A stretch of 64,000 nucleotides of DNA from Streptomyces kurssanovii (GTDB taxonomy: Bacteria; Actinomycetota; Actinomycetes; Streptomycetales; Streptomycetaceae): NCBI RefSeq assembly GCF_014649695.1, contig NZ_BMTN01000017.1, forward strand, positions 1-64,000. The letters run 5' to 3'. The notes under the pieces were generated by a model. The model saw nothing but the letters and a program-made list of their open reading frames with translations. It had not been told where the DNA came from and did not search any database. The number at the start of each line of letters is the position of its first letter. The first letter of the stretch is position 1. The position numbers and the translations under genes were made by a program. Below, one piece after another: positions 38,105-47,280 of this stretch.

Positions 38105-39201
38105 TCACGGGGGCCGTCGCAGAACCACCTCAAGCAGCTGGCCAGCGCTGGGCCACAAGCCTCTGCCGCACAGACGGGTGTCGGCGCGCTGAACAACCCC
38201 AATTGATTCCCGCTGCTCGGGTCTGTCGTGGGGCGTTTCACTGATGCCGTCGTGAAGTGGCGGCGCAGCGGCATGGGCGTCCGACTCGGTCGGCTGGTAC
38301 TCGACTTGGGCCGGACGGACCGAAGCGAAGGCTGTGGTGAGCTGGTCCAGCAGGGGCACTGCGCAGGGGACTGCGCAGGGGTGGGGGTCGCGGCGCGGTG
38401 TGATCGCGTAGATTCCACGGGTCGGGGGATCGACGAGGGGCATGGTGGTGATGTCGGCCCGTAGCGCGCACGTCAGCACCCCAGGTATCAGCGCAATGGC
38501 ATGACCGGTAGCGACCAGGGCCCCGTTTGCCCGGCAGATCGGCTGCGGTGAGGTCGATGCGGGCGCTGACTCCGGCGCGGGCGGCGTGCTGGCGCAGGAG
38601 TGCCGCCGAGCCGTCGTCGTCCTCGACCCAGGTCTCGTCGGCCGGCGCCTCAATGCGCACCGGGCCGCGCCCGGCCCGCGGATGGCTGGCGGGCAGTACG
38701 ACGACCATCTCGTCCAGCCCGAGGAACCGGCCCTCGACCCGCGGGTCGAGGGCCGGCCCCGGCGGAGCGTCGGTGACGACGGCGATATCGAGATCGCCCG
38801 CGATCACGCGGCCGTGCAGCTGTGCGCTCAGACCGGGAAGCAGGCTCCACCGGACCGGTCCCGTGTGCCCCAGCAGGCCCCGGACAGCCTCAGGAACGAT
38901 CCCCGCGGCAAGAGACGGCGTCGCTCCGATGGCCAGGGGCCGATCACACACCCCGTCACGCACGTCTCGCACAGCGCGAACGGCGCAAACGGCGCGGTCG
39001 GCCTCGTTGAGCGTGGCCAGGGCATGGCGTCGGACGCACACCACGTGCATGGCGCTCCACCAGAGGCACACCGAGCTGCCGCTCCAGCCCGGCGATCTGC
39101 CGGGAGATGGCCGACTGCGTGTGATTCAGCTCGGCTGCCGCTGCCGACAGCGATCCGACCCGGCACACGGTCACGAAAGCCCGCCACACAGTCAGATCCA
39201 T
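38105..39201 (-). pseudogene. LysR-family regulator with frameshifts
   Basis: The N-terminal frame, MDLTVWRAFVTVCRVGSLSA then AAAELNHTQSAISRQIAGLE, is a classic LysR helix-turn-helix. A deletion near 39035 shifts into HALATLNEADRAV and the effector domain (LAIGATPSLAAGIVPEAVRG; LDIAVVTDAPPGPALDPRVE; FLGLDEMVVVLPASHP). One surplus A near 38522 shifts into NGALVATGHAIALIPGVLTC. The gene faces the truncated oxidoreductase at 39296, the usual arrangement of a LysR gene and its target. Confidence 0.8.
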
Positions 39202-39295
39202 GGCGGCAGTATGCCCAGCCGGTATGCGAGCCCCGCAGGGTGCGAAATCTGCGCTTCGGGCAGTCGCACCATCGAGGTGCACCACTGTGGCGCGC

Positions 39296-39412
39296 ATGAC
39301 CACGCCGCACACGATCGCCGTCCTCGGTCTGGGGCGCATAGGCGGCGCCATCGCGACCCGACTGGCTGCCCAGGACCGGGGGGCACCGCTGGAGCCTCTC
39401 ATGACGATCAGG
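39296..39412 (+). pseudogene. NAD(P)-binding oxidoreductase, truncated after the first motif
   Basis: MTTPHTIAVLGLGRIGGAIA is the GxGxxG Rossmann start of a 6-phosphogluconate-dehydrogenase-like oxidoreductase. Sequence resemblance ends after TRLAAQ, and the oppositely oriented enoyl-CoA hydratase gene ends at 39413. The gene was cut by a rearrangement whose joint is near 39380. Confidence 0.7.
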
Positions 39413-40348
39413 TCAGGCGAACCGTCCGCGTGCCATGGCCTCTTCCAGCGTCGCGGGGTCCAGGCCGGCCACGTCACCTAGCTCCTTGGTGCGGGCCAGG
39501 TACGCACGCTGGGCTTCCAGCGACTCCGTTGTCGTAGTGGTCGCCAGCCACTCGGCGCCCTCGAATCGCAGCCCTTCCTCAAGCGGAAGGCAGCCTCCCT
39601 CACGGACGGCTCGCTTCACGGCCCCGATGGCCGCTTTCGGCCGTCGGCCCAGCTGGGCGGCGTGCTCGATGGCCGCATCGAGCAGCGCGTCGGGCGCTAC
39701 GACTCTGTCCACCAGGCCCATCTCACGGGCGTCGGTGGGGCTGATGGGCGTGCCCTCCAAAGAGATCTGCAGTGCCCGGCGTCCGCCCAGTAGGCGGGCC
39801 AGCCGCTGGGTGCCGCCGGAACCGGGCGGGAACCCGAGGAATATCTCCGGTTGGAAGATGCGATAGGGGCCGTCAGCCATGAAGCGGTAGTCACAGGCCA
39901 GAGCCAGCTCGCAGCCCCCACCACCCGTGTCCCCGTTCAGGGCCGCGACCCAGACGGCCGACGAGGTCTCGATCGCATGGAAGACATCCTTCATCTGCTC
40001 CCAGGCCATGAGCCCCACCAGGGGGGAGCGGGCAAGCAGTGCGCTGCCACCCGGCGCCTTGAGAGCCGCGCCGGTGACCCGGAGCCCCACACGGATGACC
40101 GAGGCCCGGAACTTGGGAGAGCGCTTGGCGCCACCGTAGATCAGCCGTACATCGAAGTGGGCGAGGAACCGCGACGAGTGGGTGCCCGTGAGCACAACCG
40201 CGCCCACGCTCGGATCACCGTCCGCACGGCGTACCAGCGCCCCGAGTTCCATGACCATCTCGCGGGTCATCAGCGCGGACGGCGGGCTGTCGAGCCGTGC
40301 CACAAGGACGTTGTCATGTTGTTCGACGAGGACGGTCTTCTTCGTCAT
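39413..40348 (-). CDS. Enoyl-CoA hydratase/isomerase family protein
   Basis: 311 residues from ATG at 40348 with GGAG eight bases upstream. The crotonase fold shows VGAVVLTGTHSSRFLAHFDV (oxyanion-hole strand) and SAVWVAALNGDTGGGGCELA followed by LACDYRFMAD (second oxyanion Gly), then GFPPGSGGTQRLARLLGGRR and the EMGLVDRVV segment. Glu in ARLLGGRRALQISLEG lies in the usual active-site region. Together with the acyl-CoA dehydrogenase at 40650 it would catalyse two successive beta-oxidation-type steps. Substrate unknown. An IS110 relic separates the two genes. Confidence 0.85.
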   Translation of the reverse strand: MTKKTVLVEQHDNVLVARLDSPPSALMTREMVMELGALVRRADGDPSVGAVVLTGTHSSRFLAHFDVRLIYGGAKRSPKFRASVIRVGLRVTGAALKAPGGSALLARSPLVGLMAWEQMKDVFHAIETSSAVWVAALNGDTGGGGCELALACDYRFMADGPYRIFQPEIFLGFPPGSGGTQRLARLLGGRRALQISLEGTPISPTDAREMGLVDRVVAPDALLDAAIEHAAQLGRRPKAAIGAVKRAVREGGCLPLEEGLRFEGAEWLATTTTTESLEAQRAYLARTKELGDVAGLDPATLEEAMARGRFA

Positions 40349-40386
40349 CTTGCCTCTCCGGGTCAGACATCCCATGTCGTTCGGTG

Positions 40387-40640
40387 TCAAGCGGCATGGA
40401 AGTGGGCGGGTGCGACCAGGCGGTCGCTTCGTCGCAGGGCGGTGCAGGTTTCGAGGCAGCCGTGGAGGATGCCGACGAGACGGTTGCCGACCTGGCGGAG
40501 GGCGGCGTTGTGGCCGACATCGCGGGCGCGTTTCCTGTCGTCGTACGTGCGTACTCCGGGCGAGGCACGGAGGGCTGCGAAGGCTTGGACCGGAATGCGG
40601 CGGCGAGCCGGCTGTTCGGACGCAGCGTGCGGCCCTGAAA
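40387..40640 (-). pseudogene. IS110-family transposase C-terminal relic
   Basis: The minus strand reads RVRTYDDRKRARDVGHNAAL, then RQVGNRLVGILHGCLETCTA, and in the neighbouring frame DEATAW. This is the C-terminal end of IS110 transposases (YyxxkR..G..hn.Alr.laNRLvgiLhgcL....Yde..Aw). Confidence 0.7.
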
Positions 40641-40649
40641 GCGGTGCGG

Positions 40650-41795
40650 TCACAGACCGAGGTCGCGGCCGATGAGTTCCTTCATGATCTCGTTGGAGCC
40701 GGCCCAGATCTTGGTGACCCGGGCGTCGCGCCAGGCCCGGGCCACCCGGTACTCGTTCATGAAGCCGTAGCCGCCGTGCAGTTGGACGCAGGCGTCGAGC
40801 ACGTCGTTCTGCACCTGCGCGGACCACCACTTGGCCTTCGCCGCGTCCACGGCGGTGAGTTCGCCGTCGTTGTGTGCCATGACCGCCTGGTCGACGAACG
40901 CCTGAGCCACCTCCAGTTGCGTCACCAGTTCGGCGAGCAGGAACTTGTTGTACTGGAAGGAGCCGATCGCCTGGCCGAACGCCTTGCGCTGCTTGGTGTA
41001 CTCGATGGTCTCCGTGAGGATCTGCGCGGCGTGCGCGAGGTTGGCGACCGCCGCTCCGAGGCGTTCCTGGGGCAGTAGCTCCATCATGTGGGCGAAGCCC
41101 TGATCGACTTCGCCGATGACATGGGCGTGCGGTACCCGGACGTTGTCGAAGAACAGCTCCGCCGTGTCGGACTCGGTCTGCCCCACCTTGTCGAGCTTGC
41201 GCCCTCGGGTGAACCCCTCCATCCCGGTCTCCACGCCGAACAGGGTGATGCCATGGGCCTTTTTCTCGGGACTGGTCCGTGCGGCGACCACGACCAGGTC
41301 GGCCGAGTAGCCGTTGGTGATGAAGGTCTTCGACCCGTTGAGCACCCAGGTGTCACCGTCGCGCACCGCGGTGGTGCGCAGGGCCGCGAGATCGGAGCCG
41401 CCGCCGGGCTCGGTCATCCCGATCGCGGTCACGATCTCCCCGGAGCAGAAGCCGGGCAGCCAGCGGCGCTTCTGCCACTCGGTGGTCAGATCTACCAGGT
41501 ACGGGGCGACGATGTCTGTGTGGATGCCCAGGCAGGAGGAGAGTGCCGCGGTCACCTTGGCCAACTCCTCCGCCAGCACGGTGTTGTACCGATAGTCGCG
41601 CGCCTCACCGCCCCCGTACTCCTCGGGGATCTCAAGCCCCAGGAGGCCCTGTTTGCCGGCCTCGATCCACACGTCGCGCGGGATCGCGGCCGCGTCGATG
41701 AACTCGTCGGTGCGCGGGTGGACGTGGCGGTGCAGGAACTCCCGTACGGAATCGCGGAAGGCTTCGTGATCCGCTTCGAACATGCGGCGCTTCAT
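40650..41795 (-). CDS. Acyl-CoA dehydrogenase
   Basis: 381 residues, normal family length. The N-terminal helical domain starts with HEAFRDSVREFLHRHVHPRT. FAD/substrate motifs are AIGMTEPGGGSDLAALRTTA and WVLNGSKTFITNGYSADLVV, and the C-terminal domain has TKQRKAFGQAIGSFQ and QLHGGYGFMNEYRVARAWRD. The end KIWAGSNEIMKELIGRDL lacks the YEG glutamate of medium-chain enzymes, while LLPQERL carries a Glu at the place used by long-chain and isovaleryl-CoA dehydrogenases. It likely desaturates a long or branched acyl-CoA, passing electrons to ETF. Probably under control of the adjacent TetR regulator. Confidence 0.92.
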   Translation of the reverse strand: MKRRMFEADHEAFRDSVREFLHRHVHPRTDEFIDAAAIPRDVWIEAGKQGLLGLEIPEEYGGGEARDYRYNTVLAEELAKVTAALSSCLGIHTDIVAPYLVDLTTEWQKRRWLPGFCSGEIVTAIGMTEPGGGSDLAALRTTAVRDGDTWVLNGSKTFITNGYSADLVVVAARTSPEKKAHGITLFGVETGMEGFTRGRKLDKVGQTESDTAELFFDNVRVPHAHVIGEVDQGFAHMMELLPQERLGAAVANLAHAAQILTETIEYTKQRKAFGQAIGSFQYNKFLLAELVTQLEVAQAFVDQAVMAHNDGELTAVDAAKAKWWSAQVQNDVLDACVQLHGGYGFMNEYRVARAWRDARVTKIWAGSNEIMKELIGRDLGL

Positions 41796-41933
41796 GGTTG
41801 ACCACCCTTCAGTTGACTAAGCGCTTGCTCGCCCTGTGCTGGCGGTCAACCTTGCGGGTGCGCGGCATCGCCGTCAACCACCGGCCGTGCGCCCCCGCTA
41901 TGAGTCGGATCACAGGGCGCGCCGGTGCCGGGC

Positions 41934-42584
41934 TCAATCCCGCGGCATGCACAGCGCGTTCGTCCAGAGCCGGGTGACGGTCTCGACCAGCGTGTCGAAG
42001 GGCACGGATTCGCCCAGGGCGAAGGTCGCGTACGCCAGGCGGCTGACCATCGCGCTCAAGGCCCGGGCGGTGATCTCCGGGTCGAGCTCCGGGTCGGCGA
42101 GGCCCGACTGCTGGAGGTGGGCTATGGCGGCGGCGCTGCGGTCGATGAACACGCGCGATCGCTCCAGCCGCACTCGCACGAACCGCGGGTCGACGGCGGC
42201 GGCCTGTTCCATGGCGGCCATCAGGCCGGCGTTGCGGCGATAGGACTCCAGATAGGCGCGGTTGGCGTCCTCGACTCCTCGCCACAGGTCCTTGCGCTCG
42301 TCGTCGCCGTCACTGACTCCCGCGTGCAGCATCTCGTCCTGCAGCCGCTCGAGGACGGCGGCGAACACGTCCTCCTTGGATGAGAAGTGCGTGTAGAAGC
42401 TGCCGGTGGCCACTTTCGCCTCGGCCGCGATGTCGACGATGCGGGCGTCCAGATAACCGTCCCGCTCGAAGATCCGCCTGGCCGCGGCCACCAGGGCGTC
42501 ATGGGTGCGCTTGCCGCGCCGGGTGCGGGTCCCGGCCGGCCGGGGCTGCGCGGGCTGTCCTGTTCCAAGGTCCGAGGGGAGCAT
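41934..42584 (-). CDS. TetR-family transcriptional regulator
   Basis: 216 residues. The DNA-binding domain is at about 25-75: THDALVAAARRIFERDGYLD then ARIVDIAAEAKVATGSFYTH and FSSKEDVFAAVLERLQ. The C-terminal helical ligand domain ends LWTNALCMPRD. Divergent from the DUF2855 gene with 56 bases between the starts, which contain a palindrome fitting a TetR operator. It probably represses its own gene, the DUF2855 gene and perhaps the acyl-CoA genes downstream, releasing on an acyl-CoA-type ligand; the ligand is a guess. Confidence 0.9.
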   Translation of the reverse strand: MLPSDLGTGQPAQPRPAGTRTRRGKRTHDALVAAARRIFERDGYLDARIVDIAAEAKVATGSFYTHFSSKEDVFAAVLERLQDEMLHAGVSDGDDERKDLWRGVEDANRAYLESYRRNAGLMAAMEQAAAVDPRFVRVRLERSRVFIDRSAAAIAHLQQSGLADPELDPEITARALSAMVSRLAYATFALGESVPFDTLVETVTRLWTNALCMPRD

Positions 42585-42605
42585 GTGCGCATGCTAGCTC
42601 AGTAT

Positions 42606-42625
42606 TGAATCCGAATCCGGATTCA
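42606..42625. promoter_or_regulatory. Probable TetR operator
   Basis: TGAATCC (42606-42612) and GGATTCA (42619-42625) form a perfect inverted repeat around a 6-base centre, with an inner palindrome GAATCCGGATTC. It lies midway between the divergent TetR and DUF2855 starts and would cover both promoters. Confidence 0.7.
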
Positions 42626-42640
42626 CGTACGTTTGAGGTC

Positions 42641-43726
42641 ATGGACAACACCCCCGCCACCACCGCCTGGAATCTGCTCGTCCACCGCGACGACCTGGCC
42701 AACGCGGAGCTCGCCGACGCCCCCGTCCCGCACGTGCGGGACGGCCAGGCGCTGCTGCGCGTCGACCGGGTCGGTTTGACCGCCAACAACGTCACCTACG
42801 CCGCACTCGGCGACTCGTTCCGCTACTGGGAGTTCTTCCCCGCGCCCCGCGCCGGCTGGGGCATCGTCCCCCTCTGGGGCTTCGCCGACGTCGTCGCCTC
42901 CCGGGTCGAGGGCCTCGAGACCGGCAGCCGCTACTACGGCTACTTCCCGTCCGCGAGCCACCTGCTGGTGCGCCCCGACCGAGTCGACGAGCGCGGCTTC
43001 CGCGAGGCCAGCCCCCATCGCCGGCCACTGCCCCGGCCCTACAACGCCTACGCTCTCACCACCGGCGACCTCGCCTACGAGGCCGGCCGGGAGGACCTTC
43101 ACGTTCTGTACCGCCCGCTGTTCTGGACCTCCTTCATGCTGGCCGACTGGCTCGTCGACAACGCCTGGCTGGGCGCGAAGAGCGTCGTTCTGTCGTCCGC
43201 CTCGAGCAAGACGGCCTATGGCGCCGCCCACCTGCTCCAGGGGCAGGGGTGCGAGGTGGTCGGCCTGACCTCCCCGCGCAACCTCGCCTTCACCGAGAGC
43301 CTCGGCTGCTACGACCAGGTGCTGTCCTACGAGGACGTCTCCCGGCTCCCGCGCACGCAGACGCTGTACGCCGACTTCGCAGGCGACGAGCAGCTGTCCG
43401 CCCGGCTGGGCGCCCACCTCGGCGACTTCCTGGTGCACCAGGTGGTCGTCGGCATCACCAACCAAGAACCCGCGCCCGCCGGGACCCTTGCGGAGACGGG
43501 GCCAGCCATGTTCTTCGCCCCTGACCAGATGCGCAAGCGGATCGGCGACTGGGGGCGAGAAGGGCTGGACCACCGTTTCGCCGAGGCGTGGAAGGAGTTC
43601 CTGCCCGTGACCGAGGAGTGGGTCGACATCGTGCACAGCAACGGCCCGCAGAGCCTCAAGCGGGTCTGGCACGAGGTCCAGTCGGGGCGGACCTCGCCGC
43701 GCACCGGGCACATCATCACCCCGTAG
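42641..43726 (+). CDS. DUF2855 family protein
   Basis: 361 residues from ATG at 42641. The sequence has the layout of an MDR-like fold of the DUF2855 family: VGLTANNVTYAALGDSFRYW near the start, GWGIVPLWGFADVVASRVEG, YRPLFWTSFMLADWLVDNAW, and a Rossmann-like VVLSSASSKTAYGAAHLLQG. The enzymatic role is unknown, but the family occurs near lipid and acyl-CoA metabolism genes. It is divergent from the TetR gene and probably repressed by it. Confidence 0.8.
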   Translation: MDNTPATTAWNLLVHRDDLANAELADAPVPHVRDGQALLRVDRVGLTANNVTYAALGDSFRYWEFFPAPRAGWGIVPLWGFADVVASRVEGLETGSRYYGYFPSASHLLVRPDRVDERGFREASPHRRPLPRPYNAYALTTGDLAYEAGREDLHVLYRPLFWTSFMLADWLVDNAWLGAKSVVLSSASSKTAYGAAHLLQGQGCEVVGLTSPRNLAFTESLGCYDQVLSYEDVSRLPRTQTLYADFAGDEQLSARLGAHLGDFLVHQVVVGITNQEPAPAGTLAETGPAMFFAPDQMRKRIGDWGREGLDHRFAEAWKEFLPVTEEWVDIVHSNGPQSLKRVWHEVQSGRTSPRTGHIITP

Positions 43727-43834
43727 CGACGGCCGTTGCGCTCGACGTGCGGCCCGGCATGTCGTCGCCGACATGGAGGGAGCGTCCGCCGAAGCAAGCA
43801 CCCGCACCACCACCGGCCTGGTGGCCACTCCGCA

Positions 43835-44355
43835 TCACAGGACCTCGGGTCGAGCCGGCTCGTCGGTCTCTCCGCCGCCCCGCCGGATGATGCTGATCAT
43901 GCCGTTGGGCTCAAGGTACGCGCGGCTGATGTCGGACAGGTCGTCGATGCCGTGCAGACGCAGCTGGGCCATGACCTCCTCTTCGGTCATCAGCTCCCGC
44001 CGCAAAGCCCTGCGGTTGACTCGGCCGTCCTCGACGAGCGGCCGGGGACGGGCCTTGAGGATGTGGGCCAAGGGCGGCCACCGATATGCACGGCGTCGAT
44101 CGTCAGACTCCGAAAGACGATCGTGGCAGCCACCAGCAGGCCGTCGGGAATGGCGCGACTATTCCCTTCCAGGCTTGGGGCGATGGCCTCGGCGACCAGC
44201 ACGACCAGCAGGATGTCGCTAATCCCAAGCCCCCCGGACTCACGCTGACCGATCACTCGCATCATCGCCAGCAGAGCCAGAAAAGAGATCGTGCCGCGCA
44301 GGAAGAGCTCCAGCGGCGGCACGCTCGGGACGAAAACCGCGTTCCAATCCGGCAT
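43835..44355 (-). pseudogene. DUF421 (YetF-like) membrane protein, one-base frameshift
   Basis: The first frame, PPLELFLRGTISFLALLAMM then RVIGQRESGGLGISDILLVV and LVAEAIAPSLEG, is the transmembrane half. After a break near 44060-44065 the second frame continues LAHILKARPRPLVEDGRVNR and RELMTEEEVMAQLRLHGIDD, the cytoplasmic DUF421 domain ending LEPNGMISIIRR. One extra base in the CCC run restores about 173 residues. Family function is unresolved. Confidence 0.8.
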
Positions 44356-44977
44356 GTCTCAGCGGTTTCCCTCAGCCCAGGCGGGCAACCGGTGCCCGCA
44401 CCCACATCGGCTGACGGGCTACAGCGGTTGGCAGCACTCCTTCGCCTGAGAGCTCGTTCTCCTTCCGAACCTCGTGTGTGGTTCTCGCTGGTCAGGCATG
44501 AGATGGCCGCTGTCGCGGAAGTCTCGGCTCGTTACTGGCCGAGATGTCGTGGGGGTGACGGATGCCATCGATGCGGGCGGTTTAGGGAAGCGCGGCAGAA
44601 GGTCACGGCAGTGCGGGTGGAGGAACTCGAGGCCGAGCTGGAGCGGGTGCCGGCGGCTCTGGCCTGCACGGCCGTCTCGCAAGACGAAGCGGTCACGTCG
44701 TCTACGTACAGCCGGAGGAGCAGGCGGCGATACGTGCCGCCCGCAAAGACCGGAGAGAGACCAGAACCGCAGTGCGCAGACAGCAAAAAGGAGCCCTGCG
44801 GGGTGCGTATGGGTCCTGTTGCTCTGGTCGTGCGGCGGCGGACAGGAGTGAGTGCAACCAGAGCTGCGCGCACAGGGGCGTAGGGCGTTCGTCGTTGCGG
44901 GGGCGTCTTGTCCAGGGCGTCAGCTCGCCCGATCGCTCGCGCCCGCCAGTCGAATGGCTGGCAGGCGGTTCGAAGCG
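44356..44977. other. Region without a supported gene
   Basis: About 620 bases between the DUF421 gene and ureD. A plus-strand stretch (VEELEAELERVPAALA around 44620) has a faint coding look, but no start, family or consistent frame is evident. Probably degraded accessory DNA and the urease operon end. Confidence 0.35.
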
Positions 44978-45853
44978 TCAGGCTGAAGGGGCCACGGACC
45001 GCCGTCTGTCTGGCCCGGCTGCGAATGCGGTGATGGCCACGGCCGGGCCGTGACCGTCTTCTCCGCGGCCGGGCTCTGCTTCGCGGCGCAGGCGCTGTGC
45101 AGCGCGTTGGTGCCGGTAGTCGCGCATGGCGTCCTCGCGCCAGGCGGCGAAGGTGGGATCGCACAGCTCGTCACGGAACCGGCCGATTCCCATCCACCGC
45201 AGAACGGCCCCGGACCGGTCTAGGGGAAAGTAGGTCTCTCCGGGCCCGGTGCTGCCCGAGTCCGGCTCACCGAACGGCTCGGGAGTCCATCCCAGGGCGG
45301 TGACCGTGTCCATGGAACGCAGGCTCCCGAAGACGCCTGGCATCTGACGGGCCTGCCGTCTCAGGTCCAGGTATTCCACCTGCAGCGGCCCAGAGTCGTC
45401 GCGCGCGTCCAGGGACGTGGACAGATCCCCGCCCGCCTGCCCGGCGCGCCCCAGCACGACTTTCTCCTGCATCAACACCTTGCCGGTGCCGTGCAGCCGG
45501 AGGTGCGTGCCACGGTGGGTGGCGATCTCGTCCGAGACCACGAACGGCATGCCCGCCCAGGTCAGGACACCTCCGTCGCCCACGTCGGCGTCAATGGTCC
45601 AGGACGACGGAGTGTCGCCTTCGTAGGCGACGGTTCCGGTCGCCTCCACGACGTCGAGCCAGGCACCGGGAGCGACGTCCACCTCGATGCGGACGGCGTC
45701 ACCTGACAGCAGCAACGCCCGGGTGGCGACCAGGCCCACCCTTGCTCCATCGGCGTCCTGTTCCATGGTCCGAACCGTCAGGTGCCCGCTCACGTGGTGG
45801 ACGCGGCTGCGGCTCTCTCCGGGCATGACGCTTAGGCGGGTCGGTCCGGTCAC
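44978..45853 (-). CDS. ureD: Urease accessory protein UreD
   Basis: 291 residues; GTG start at 45853 overlaps the ureG stop. UreD-type beta-sheet features are seen: [20 protein letters not shown], then [20 protein letters not shown] and [13 protein letters not shown] (the family's 'lLGGDxl.l.v.v..ga.l.lt..gA.kvy' pattern), and [20 protein letters not shown]. UreD forms the scaffold with UreF and UreG on apo-urease during nickel insertion. The Gly-to-Trp-rich mid-part is diverged. Last gene of the operon. Confidence 0.88.
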   Translation of the reverse strand: MTGPTRLSVMPGESRSRVHHVSGHLTVRTMEQDADGARVGLVATRALLLSGDAVRIEVDVAPGAWLDVVEATGTVAYEGDTPSSWTIDADVGDGGVLTWAGMPFVVSDEIATHRGTHLRLHGTGKVLMQEKVVLGRAGQAGGDLSTSLDARDDSGPLQVEYLDLRRQARQMPGVFGSLRSMDTVTALGWTPEPFGEPDSGSTGPGETYFPLDRSGAVLRWMGIGRFRDELCDPTFAAWREDAMRDYRHQRAAQRLRREAEPGRGEDGHGPAVAITAFAAGPDRRRSVAPSA

Positions 45854-46626
45854 GCGCCCTGCCCAGCTTCCACCGGAGCGTGGTCGTGCGAGTGAGTAGC
45901 GTCGTCGGCGTGGCTGTGCAGGTGAACTTCCTCACCGTCCTGGCCGGCGTGGAAGTGCGGGGCCATCGGGCCGGGGTCGACAGGGGTGTGGTTGCCGGTG
46001 CGGTAGTGGGCGAGGGTTTCGCGGACCCAGCCGGTCAGCATCCGGATGGATGCCTCGTCGTGTCGGGACAGCGCGACCACCGGGCCGCCGGCGCGGGCCT
46101 CGCGGCCCTCGCGTGCCATGCGCTCGACGTCCACGCCCACGTACTTGCCCAGGTCGGTCTTGTTGATCACGAGCAGGTCAGCGCGGGCGATGCCGGGACC
46201 GCCCTTGCGTACGACGTCACCGCCGCCGGCGACGTCCAGGACGAACAGCTGGGCATCGACGAGTGCCGGGGAGAAGGTCGCGGTGAGGTTGTCGCCGCCC
46301 GACTCGATGATGACCAGGTCCAGCGGGCCGAAGTCGGCCTCCATGTCCTCGGCCGCCAGCAGGTTGGCGGTCACGTCGTCGCGGATCGCCGTGTGCGGGC
46401 ATGCGCCCGTCTCCACCGGGCGGATCCGCTCGGGGTCCAGCACCCCGGCGCTCTTGAGGAAGCGCGCGTCCTCGTCGGTGTAGATGTCGTTCGTGATGAC
46501 CCCCAGGCGCAGTTCCCGGGAGAGGGCCTGGCACAGGGTCGCGATCAGCGAGCTCTTGCCGGTGCCGACGGGACCGGCTACGCCCAGGCGCATGGCCCGG
46601 GTGGGGGTGGTGGTGTTCTTAGGCAC
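45850..46626 (-). CDS. ureG: Urease accessory GTPase UreG
   Basis: 258 residues. GTG at 46626 lies within the ureF end. P-loop [47 protein letters not shown] (the Cys-Pro-His nickel site), [18 protein letters not shown] and [18 protein letters not shown] (NKxD) are all intact. The C-terminus is a His-rich tail ([20 protein letters not shown] and HSHDHAP) that probably binds nickel. The operon has no ureE, so this tail may replace the missing nickel chaperone. GTP hydrolysis drives nickel delivery to UreC. Confidence 0.95.
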   Translation of the reverse strand: MPKNTTTPTRAMRLGVAGPVGTGKSSLIATLCQALSRELRLGVITNDIYTDEDARFLKSAGVLDPERIRPVETGACPHTAIRDDVTANLLAAEDMEADFGPLDLVIIESGGDNLTATFSPALVDAQLFVLDVAGGGDVVRKGGPGIARADLLVINKTDLGKYVGVDVERMAREGREARAGGPVVALSRHDEASIRMLTGWVRETLAHYRTGNHTPVDPGPMAPHFHAGQDGEEVHLHSHADDATHSHDHAPVEAGQGA

Positions 46627-47272
46627 TGAAGAGTCTTTCTGTGGTGGTGTCGTGGGTCTCGGCCCAGCGCTCGATGAGAGGGGCGCCATGGGCAGGGATC
46701 TGTTCGGGGGCGTGCAGGTGGGCGATTTGATCGGCCATCTCGTCGATGTCGGGCAGCAGACCGTTCACCCATGCGGTGATGAGCAGCGGGTCTTGCGGGT
46801 CGAGTTTGAGCAGGGCTGCCGCCACGGTCTGGGCATCGTCGTAGCCGACCAGGCGGGCCAGGTCCGCGGGTTCCATCCCGGCGCGGTGAGCAAGCAGGCC
46901 CAGCACGACCGGGCGTGACCAGGTGCGGGCGCGAGCGTCGAGAGGGCCGGGCCAGAGCGTCTGCAGGACGCGCAGGTACCCGCGCCCCAGGCGCCGCCCG
47001 TTGCCCCTCAGGGCCTGGCTGGGGGTCCGGGCTGCCCAGGCGGCCTCGACCTCGGCGAGGTCGCCGCCGCCCGCTGCCACTGCGCGTGCGACGACTGCGG
47101 TTCCGGCCTCCACGCGGGTGACCGTGCGCAGCCGGGTACGCAGGTAGGCGGGAACTTCGGCCGATGTCGTGCCGGCCCGCAAGGCGGGTTCCAGACCGGC
47201 GGACTGCGTGTGTCCACCGGACGGGAGCCGGGCATCGCCCAACAGGGCGAGCAGGAGTGACGAAGTGCTCAC
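46619..47272 (-). CDS. ureF: Urease accessory protein UreF
   Basis: 217 residues from GTG at 47272, eight bases after the ureC stop. An all-helical protein with the UreF opening [20 protein letters not shown] then GLEPALRAG, and [20 protein letters not shown] in the centre. The family's usual 'LPiGgfa.S.GLE' is recognisable. UreF acts with UreD and UreG in metallocentre assembly, gating GTPase activity. Its stop overlaps the ureG start, so translation is coupled. Confidence 0.88.
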   Translation of the reverse strand: MSTSSLLLALLGDARLPSGGHTQSAGLEPALRAGTTSAEVPAYLRTRLRTVTRVEAGTAVVARAVAAGGGDLAEVEAAWAARTPSQALRGNGRRLGRGYLRVLQTLWPGPLDARARTWSRPVVLGLLAHRAGMEPADLARLVGYDDAQTVAAALLKLDPQDPLLITAWVNGLLPDIDEMADQIAHLHAPEQIPAHGAPLIERWAETHDTTTERLFSA

Positions 47273-47280
47273 GGGGCGCC

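Noticed and set aside
38527-39537. 336-codon plus-strand frame over the LysR region
   Set aside because: Antisense to a recognisable, although broken, LysR gene; no motifs of its own.
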